Shown: in pieces, positions 58,050-64,000 of the stretch
Layout: each line of letters opens with the position of its first letter
How positions within the stretch are numbered: the stretch's first letter is position 1
Assembly: GCF_003576645.1 (NCBI RefSeq)
Contig: NC_044921.1
Location: forward strand, 27,425,796 to 27,489,795
Origin: Ipomoea triloba
Lineage: Eukaryota > Streptophyta > Magnoliopsida > Solanales > Convolvulaceae
DNA length: 64,000 nucleotides
Direction of reading: 5' to 3'
Notes under the pieces: model-generated
Database searches by the model: none
What the model saw: the letters and a program-made list of their open reading frames with translations, nothing else
What the model was told of the DNA's origin: nothing
Translations under genes and position numbers: made by a program

Positions 58050-58311
58050 GCTCTCGATGTCTACATGCATTCTCAATTATGTTCTTCTTTGCTTTTTGGT
58101 ATTTTTTTTCTACTAAAGATCTTTTCTTTGTAAAACACTCCTTTTATCTTAATATATATATATCTTTTGCTGGGGGTGTTGCGTGAGTTTTTACTTCATG
58201 CTTTAGCAGATTAGTTTCCATGTCAAACTTACCGTATGCGCTGAAAATAAAATCAAAGTCAATATTTTCTTACAAAGCAGCCATATAAGTAAGTATAGTG
58301 TTGGCATCATC

Positions 58312-58324
58312 AAAAAGGGGGAAA
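58312..58324 (+). promoter_or_regulatory. C2 polypurine tract
   Basis: AAAAAGGGGGAAA, one base before the LTR at 58326. Confidence 0.9.
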
Positions 58325-58325
58325 T

Positions 58326-59968
58326 TGTTAGGAACATACTGTAATAGGTTTTGATGATACCAAATGTAATGTTCAATCCCCTAAGTCTCGATAGATAGGA
58401 AATATATGTAAGTTCGACAAGTAAACTAAGAGCGAAAATACAACCGGGTAATTGAGCTCAACTCGGAAAATATTTAAGCTTAAGGTGAACTTGTTTGAAC
58501 ATCTTAGAAGTTTCGTGTTGTAAGCTTATAGATAGATCAGAAGAAGGCACGAGACATCACTGGAGGAATAAGGGTCTGCGAGACATCAACTAAGTCTCGA
58601 GACATAAGCAGAGTTCGAGAGATGAAATCTCTCGAAACATCAATCCAGTTCGAGACATCAAGTAGTCGAGACATCAATTTTTGGTCTCGAAAGACTAGCA
58701 CTTCTCCAATGAACTGAACGACAGTTAACACGCATAGATAAAGTAATCTAAGTTTGGAGAAAAAGAATATCGTGGAGATAAAATATTAAGGAGGTACTAA
58801 CAGAGTATTATGAGAAAATAGAACAATCGGAAGTGGATGCCACGTCAGAACTCCACAACCAACGGATAGAAGATGCACCAATCAAAGGTCGGTCTTATTC
58901 CCTAAAACGAGGATCAATGGAAATATAAAAAGAGTAACTTTTACCAAAAGAAGTAACTGAAGTATGGACTCAAGATAGTGGAATATGGGATATTCATTAC
59001 AAGTCAAAAGGTTCAAGTTACAAGACTACCACTCCATGAAACATGCTAAATATATGCAAGTCCCATGATCGGCATGGGAGATAGATTTCAAACGGAATAA
59101 TTTTCCCTCCAACGGAATTATTCCTCAACTCTCATATATAAGGACGTGAAGACACAAAATTAAGTAAGGTTCGAGAATTCTAAGCAATCATAAGAGGTGT
59201 CTAGTTCAAACGTTTAAAAGTGCAAGTGCTCAATCTGGAATATCATACTTGATATTCATAACAGCGAGAAAACACATCTTAGTGTTTTGAGAGAGTTACA
59301 AAGCTTAAACTACTACACATCTAGAAGGTGACCGAAGCTGCACTACAAGGAAGATTATCCAACGAAAGCTTTTAATCAGATTGGAGATTGTTACACACAA
59401 CCTGTGACAACCGGAACAACCTTGCTTTGGAGAAGGCAAGAAGAGGCGGAGTAACCTGGGAGCTATCTTGTGAAGATCCTGAAGCTTGAGGCGGGCTTGG
59501 TGATCAAAGCTCAAGTGCTCGAGAGGTGGAGTAACAAGAAGCGGGGCGAAAAACCTGAGGCTTGAGGCGGGCTTCGTGATCAAAGCTCAAGCGCTCGATA
59601 TTGTACTAAAAAGGGAAGTTTTAGTGCAATCCTTCTAGGGAGTTTCTAGAAGAAGAGTGGACGTAGGCGGGTTGGCAGAACCACTTAAAAATCTCTCTCG
59701 CATTCACTTTCTGTTTTTACCTCTCGCTAACTATCTCTCGAACTGCACAGCATATAACCACACCTCTCGAACTAACTCAAACTCGTGCAAATTAAAAGGG
59801 GATAACTTTTCCGCTGCGCATAAAACTTTGTCTTCATCTTGTGAGGTATCGGACCTAAACATCCTAAGTCTAATACACACGAGAGGTCGAAAAAGATTTG
59901 CAAAAATCTTATACAAGTCTATTCACCCCCACCCTCTAGACTTGTACCCCATCCCCTTGGGACCAACA
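58326..59968 (+). repeat. C2 right LTR
   Basis: TGTTAGGAACATAC...GGGACCAACA, 1,643 bp, with TATATAAGG at 59135-59143 and an LTR hairpin at 58614-58636. Closely like the other two LTRs of this subfamily. Confidence 0.92.
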
Positions 59969-60484
59969 GAACAAACTCCCAGCAGAACTAACGGAACCCT
60001 CCAGTGGATCACCGTCCTCCGCCGCACTCCTCCGCAAGAAGGAGGCGGATCACCTCAGCGGAACTCCCTCTTCTGCCAACCCTCACCGTGAACGACTTAT
60101 GGAAGACTCCAGCGGGACACATTATACCGCTGGGGTACTCCGCAAGGGCAAACCCAACCTCATATCACAGACTCAGTCAGAATACACTATGTTCATTCCA
60201 GAATACAGAAATAGGATCAAATTACTCAGATTATAACTCCCAGAAGCCAAATAAACAAGGAATCCATACCAATAAACATCCATAAACATCAATAAGCAAA
60301 GGATCAAGAACACAAGTTCATAATCCATCAAAGATGGCTCACAGACAACAACAAATAGGCTAACAGCAAGGAAATTATCAGGATTCCAATACACCAAATA
60401 ATATCATAGATTGAGAGTGTGAAAATAGGTTTTAGTGGACATGATGGTTACCTCTTGAAGCACACTTCACTCAAGAACTCTCAA
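59969..60484 (-). mobile_element. G1 5' LTR fragment
   Basis: In reverse orientation it matches the G3 LTR at about 61250-61720 (for example the shared CCTCCTTCTTGCGGAGGAGT) and, at its right end, the G1 3' LTR at 857-919. It is cut on the left by C2 and on the right by G3. Its remaining start would lie beyond the window, past G3. Confidence 0.8.
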
Positions 60485-63062
60485 TGTAACACCCCGTAAA
60501 TTCGTTCAAGCCTTTCGATTCATTAATTAATTCCTTGGGCAATTTAATTATTCTAATTGGGCTAATTCTTTCAATTTAATATATATACACTTATATATAT
60601 ATATATTCATGAGCCTAATTTAATTATTCTAATCAAGAGCCCAATTAATTGAATTATTCTTGTAAGGGATTTTTATTCAATTTGGATCCTTACAATAGTT
60701 GTAATTAAATATTCCTACAAGCCAAACTTATTGATCTTATATTATATAATGTTCCTAAGACATTTCTATGGGCTTCCTTGATTCTAATTCCTATATTAAT
60801 TATAAGGGGTGAATTCATTAGCCCAATTTGCTAGTCTTGTATATATATAATTAATTCTTGTAGCCATCATATTATATACTTAAGCCCAACTCATATTAAA
60901 GTCTTACACCCTAAATATTGTATGTATTCTTAGTATATAATTTGGAAGATCAAAACCCCTAAAAGCTTTCACTCTTCTTCCTCCCTCTCTATCACTTTAC
61001 ACGCCATTTTTTTCCCTTCCCTATTGTCCAAAATTTGATCTCTTTTTTCCCTACAAGTTTTCAAGCAAAGATTGCTCTTTTATGCTTGTCTAGGAGTGGG
61101 TAAGTTCATCTAGCTAAGAATCCATCTTGTATTTTGTGTTTTTGATAGTCTTTTAAGCATATTCTTATAATGTTCTTTTGGGGTTCTTTGGGTAAAAGAT
61201 GATCAAGGTGAAAGTGGGGCTTTGTGATCTTGCTTAGGGCTTGTTGGAGTTGGAGAAAGCTATTCGAGGTAACCACTATGTCCATCAAAACTATTTTTAT
61301 TCACTCCTATTCTATATGATGTTCTTGGTGTTGGAAATCCTGAAAATTCCTTGTGATTAGCCTATTTTGTTGAATCTATTTGTTGGATTTCATCTTGATC
61401 TTTTGATTAGTGTTGTATGATCATTGATGGTTTGGATTTCCATGTTTTTGGCCTCTAATTTGGATGAAATGTTGATGTATTTGGTCTGATTTTACCCTCT
61501 GGAAACAATTTCTTCGTGTCTGCTTTGCATTCTGGAACTGGGAGTTGAAGTTGACCTTGCGGAGGTCCTCGGCGGTACAATGTAACCCGCCGGGGAGTTC
61601 CGCAAGGCCAAGACGGTTGGGTTGAACGGGAGATGGTGTTCCGTTGAGGAGGACCGCCTCCTTCTTGCGGAGGAGTGCGGCGGAGGGCTGAGATCCGTTG
61701 ATGTGTTCCGCAAGGTCTCTGGGAATCTGCTTCCAGAGACTGTTTTGTGATGTTGTTGTCTGTTGTTTCTCCTTTGTTTCTGATCATGGTTGGATTGTTT
61801 TGTGGAGTATTTTGCCATGTCCTTGGAGTATTCATCCATGCCTTTCGTTGGGTATTTATTACCTTGTCTTGGAGATTATTCATGTCTTTAGTTCCCTTTT
61901 GGTACTCTTGGTATATTGATTCTTGATATTCATATTACCTGGGAGTTTGTTTGTGTTCATAGATGAGATGAACACTTTGTTTGGTTGTTTTGGGCTGAGG
62001 TTGGAGTATGAGTATGTGATGTTGGTTTGTTGGTATCATTGGAGTTTGTTGGGTGAACTATATGTGCTACTATTGTTGGTATTCGGGTTCATTACCCCTG
62101 TGATTGGGTTCATTACCCCCGTGATTGGGTCGATGACCCCTGTGATTGGACTTAGGTCCCTGTGATTGGACTACGGTCCCTGTGATTGGGTTCATTACCC
62201 CGTGATTGGGTTCATTACCCCCGTGATTGGGTCGATTCACCCCTGTGATTGGACTTCGGTCCCTGTGATTGGGTTTTTACCCCTGTGTACTCGGCTTTTG
62301 TTTGGGGTCGGGTTCGATACGATGATTGGTGTGAGGTTTGGTGGTTGGTGTTGGGTTTTCCTTTCGGTTCTTTGGTTATGAGTCCTTGTTTATTCTGTTG
62401 ATATCTCGTTGTTCTCAATTATGATTGATTGTTCCTTATGATTGTGTTCAGTTGGTATCTCGTTTGTGGATTCGTTATATATATATATATTCCTTGTTGG
62501 ATATTGGCTTCGTTTGGATGAGTCTTGGTTCGTGATTCGTTCAGTTTATCATTGTTGAGTATCCGATTTGAACTATTGAACAGTTTGTTGGTGTTTATAT
62601 TCTATATGGGTGTGTAAACCTATTTACAAACTTATATGTATATCTATACTTCCTTGCGGGTGTGAATGGTGGTTACTTAGCAGTCTTTTGCTAATGGTTC
62701 TTTGTGTGTTTTCCAGGTTTGCCTTAAAGTCTTTGCGTGAGCGCGATAGAGATACACCCGTATGAGGAGGCTTAGATAGTGGTTATGTTTTTAGATTTAT
62801 GCTTTGGCCTGTGAGCCATTTGAGACTTTATAAACTCTTGACTAGTGTTTGGATGTTTTGAGACTTGACTTGAAGATTATCGTTTATACAGTTCAGCTTT
62901 TATGGTTAGCCTGTGCATCTAGGCTGTGTTATCTTACCTAGATGTGGCATGACGCCCCTTAGGTTTTAAATTCGCTTCCGCTATGTTCTGTTTGGTTGAG
63001 TTAGGCAGCTGTTGTGTTGAGATTTTATCTATCTCAGCCTGTGTGAGGTTGGGGGTGTCACA
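60485..63062 (+). repeat. G3 5' LTR
   Basis: It begins TGTAACACCCCG and ends GGGGGTGTCACA, 2,578 bp. It contains a GC-rich part near 61555-61730 with imperfect repeats of GCGGAGG type and a tandem array at 62085-62290. Confidence 0.9.
62085..62290. repeat. Tandem array of 20-22 bp units in G3 LTR
   Basis: About ten units end in GTGATT(G). They differ in the middle (TTCATTACCCC, TCGATGACCCC, ACTTAGGTCCC), and the order of variants is repeated as a block, which suggests duplication of a four- or five-unit group. Confidence 0.85.
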
Positions 63063-63064
63063 GT

Positions 63065-63077
63065 TGGTATCAGAGCC
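63065..63077 (+). promoter_or_regulatory. G3 primer-binding site
   Basis: TGGTATCAGAGCC stands two bases after the LTR. Confidence 0.92.
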
Positions 63078-63427
63078 TGTGTTGAGGTCTGAGTAGGAAT
63101 CCTAGGGTTGTAATCTGAGACTCTAGGACTTGATCAGTAGAAATTAAGATGTTTAAGAGTTCTAAGATGTGTGAATTTTAGGCCGCGCGGTGAGGACTCG
63201 TTTACTTGCTTTTGTTTATGCTTTGCCGGTTGTTTGTTGTTTGCTTGCTGTGAGCTCGTTCTCACTTGCTTTCTTTTGTTGTTTGCTTGCTGTGAGCTCG
63301 TTCTCACTTGCTTTCTTGCGTGTTTGGTTTAGACCGACCGTAGTGTTCTCTTCGCCTTCTGTTAGTATTCTCCCTCTTCTGCATCATGCTACTTCGCCTT
63401 CTGTTAGTATTCTCCCTCTTCTGCATC
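63078..63427 (+). other. G3 leader with two 42-bp duplications
   Basis: No convincing gene. Two exact 42-bp tandem duplications lie near 63231-63320 and 63351-63432. They account for the repetitive peptide seen in one frame. Confidence 0.7.
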
Positions 63428-64000
63428 ATGCTATCGTCAAGGAAGCGGGAGGAAGCCCCAGGCGCGGGAGGAGGAATGCTGGATCGCCTCAAGAAGCTGA
63501 AGGCGGCTGACGCCGGAACGGCAAGGACTTCAGGAGGCAGCAGCTCGTGTAGCAGGGGAGCGACTCTCCTTGGCTTCGAGAGAGCAAGTGGAAAGGAAGG
63601 AGTCCCATCTACGACAGGGGAGCTTCTCATCATGAACAAGTCCCAGGCCGAGAGCTACGACGTGGTCACCGGTATCTTCCCAGTGCTCTCCATCCCCACC
63701 TTGGTGTTGTTCGACTCTGGAGCCTCTAATTCTTTCATATCCTCGAAGTTGGTCCGTGAGCTGGGCATTGTGCCTAGCGCAGCGACGAGGATTGCAGTCA
63801 AGGTGGCGTCGGGCGAAGTTAAGGCATGTGAGCACATCTTCGAGGGCGTGCCTATCAAGATTAAGGAAGTGACCTTTCCCAGTGATCTCATTCAGTTCGC
63901 TCTGGATGACTTTGGAGTGGTGCTGGGTATGGACTGGCTGGGACAGTATAAGGCTCAGATTCTGTGCAGCGAGCAGAAGGTGGTTTTGAAGGGCCCTGGG
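63428..64000 (+). CDS. pol: G3 gag-pol remnant with protease, partial
   Basis: The frame is open from the ATG at 63428 to the window end (191 codons). The first 70 residues are basic and Gly/Ser-rich and look like joined ends of gag. They pass into the linker LLIMNKSQAESYDVVTG and then a retropepsin with LFDSGASNSFIS and the later [13 protein letters not shown]. An aspartic protease of this type cuts the Gag-Pol polyprotein in particles. The capsid and zinc knuckles are absent, so a gag deletion is likely. Another frame reads SPRRGRRNAGSPQE near 63450, resembling a Gypsy Gag start. RT should follow beyond the window. Confidence 0.75.
   Translation, partial: MLSSRKREEAPGAGGGMLDRLKKLKAADAGTARTSGGSSSCSRGATLLGFERASGKEGVPSTTGELLIMNKSQAESYDVVTGIFPVLSIPTLVLFDSGASNSFISSKLVRELGIVPSAATRIAVKVASGEVKACEHIFEGVPIKIKEVTFPSDLIQFALDDFGVVLGMDWLGQYKAQILCSEQKVVLKGPG

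Larger units (their letters stand above)
18005..59968 (+). mobile_element. C2, Copia element of Sirevirus type, split by G2
   Basis: LTRs are 18005-19659 and 58326-59968. The internal part is interrupted by G2 at 20662-48320 inside the gag zinc knuckle, with CAAGG on both sides. The right flank begins GAACA and is G1 LTR sequence in minus orientation. It belongs to the same subfamily as C1. It carries its own set of damage: stops in gag, pol and the long ORF, lost zinc ligands, YVDN in RT and a C-terminal deletion in the long ORF. Confidence 0.9.
60485..64000 (+). mobile_element. G3, Gypsy element, runs off the window
   Basis: The LTR at 60485-63062 is followed by a primer-binding site and, after only about 600 bp, by protease. 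It is inserted in the G1 LTR after CTCAA (60480-60484); the matching duplication would lie beyond the window. The gag capsid region is missing. Its LTR belongs to the same family as G1. Confidence 0.85.

Noticed and set aside
4290..59973. GAAAG and GAACA as a target duplication of the whole compound Copia
   Set aside because: Two of five bases differ and the flanks belong to different parts of G1. Recombination explains them better.
62085..62290. CRISPR-like repeat array
   Set aside because: Units are continuous without spacers, inside a plant LTR.

Overview
The window is plant nuclear DNA, most likely from a flowering plant and probably a eudicot. It is made almost entirely of nested LTR retrotransposons, and I see no host gene, tRNA gene, rRNA gene or CRISPR array. 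The evidence is Ty1/Copia and Ty3/Gypsy gag-pol genes, LTRs bounded by TG...CA, primer-binding sites matching the 3' end of plant initiator Met-tRNA (TGGTATCAGAGC), polypurine tracts and 5-bp target duplications. Family assignments come from motifs read by eye, without database searches.

Layout, with names used below. G1 is a minus-strand Gypsy relic: a truncated 3' LTR (857-1592), an accessory ORF (1855-3183), a gag zinc-knuckle fragment (up to 4294) and a far piece of its 5' LTR (59969-60484). C1 and C2 are two plus-strand Copia elements of Sirevirus type that share a middle LTR: LTR 4295-5930, internal 1, LTR 18005-19659, internal 2, LTR 58326-59968. G2 (20662-48320, minus strand) is a chromodomain-bearing Gypsy inserted in the gag of C2, with target duplication CAAGG. 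C3 (27652-44031, plus strand) is a second Copia subfamily inserted in the gag of G2, with target duplication GGTCC. G3 (60485 to beyond 64000, plus strand) is a Gypsy of the same LTR family as G1, inserted in the G1 5' LTR. The order of insertion is therefore G1, then C1/C2, then G2, then C3, with G3 also later than G1.

The Copia elements have the order LTR, gag, pol (protease, integrase, reverse transcriptase, RNase H), then an unusual 3' module: a small ORF of about 121 codons behind a TATA box, two tandem potential hairpins, a second TATA box, and a long ORF of about 1,100 codons in the place where Sireviruses carry an env-like gene. The small ORF is open in all four copies while gag, pol and the long ORF are broken. 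The N-terminal domain of the long ORF resembles the accessory ORF of the unrelated Gypsy G1. These are the most interesting biological signals in the window.

No element looks autonomous. Each has stops, frameshifts or domain deletions: reverse transcriptase is missing from C3, the integrase zinc domain from C1, and gag is nearly absent from G3. Many stops fit C-to-T change at CG or CHG sites, as expected of methylated silenced elements.

The assembly itself is suspect. Tandem duplications of 42 bp recur in unrelated places, three single Ns join overlapping contigs (9496, 10621, 41225), and a 25-N gap lies at 35036-35060. Copy numbers and small in-frame repeats near these places should not be trusted.
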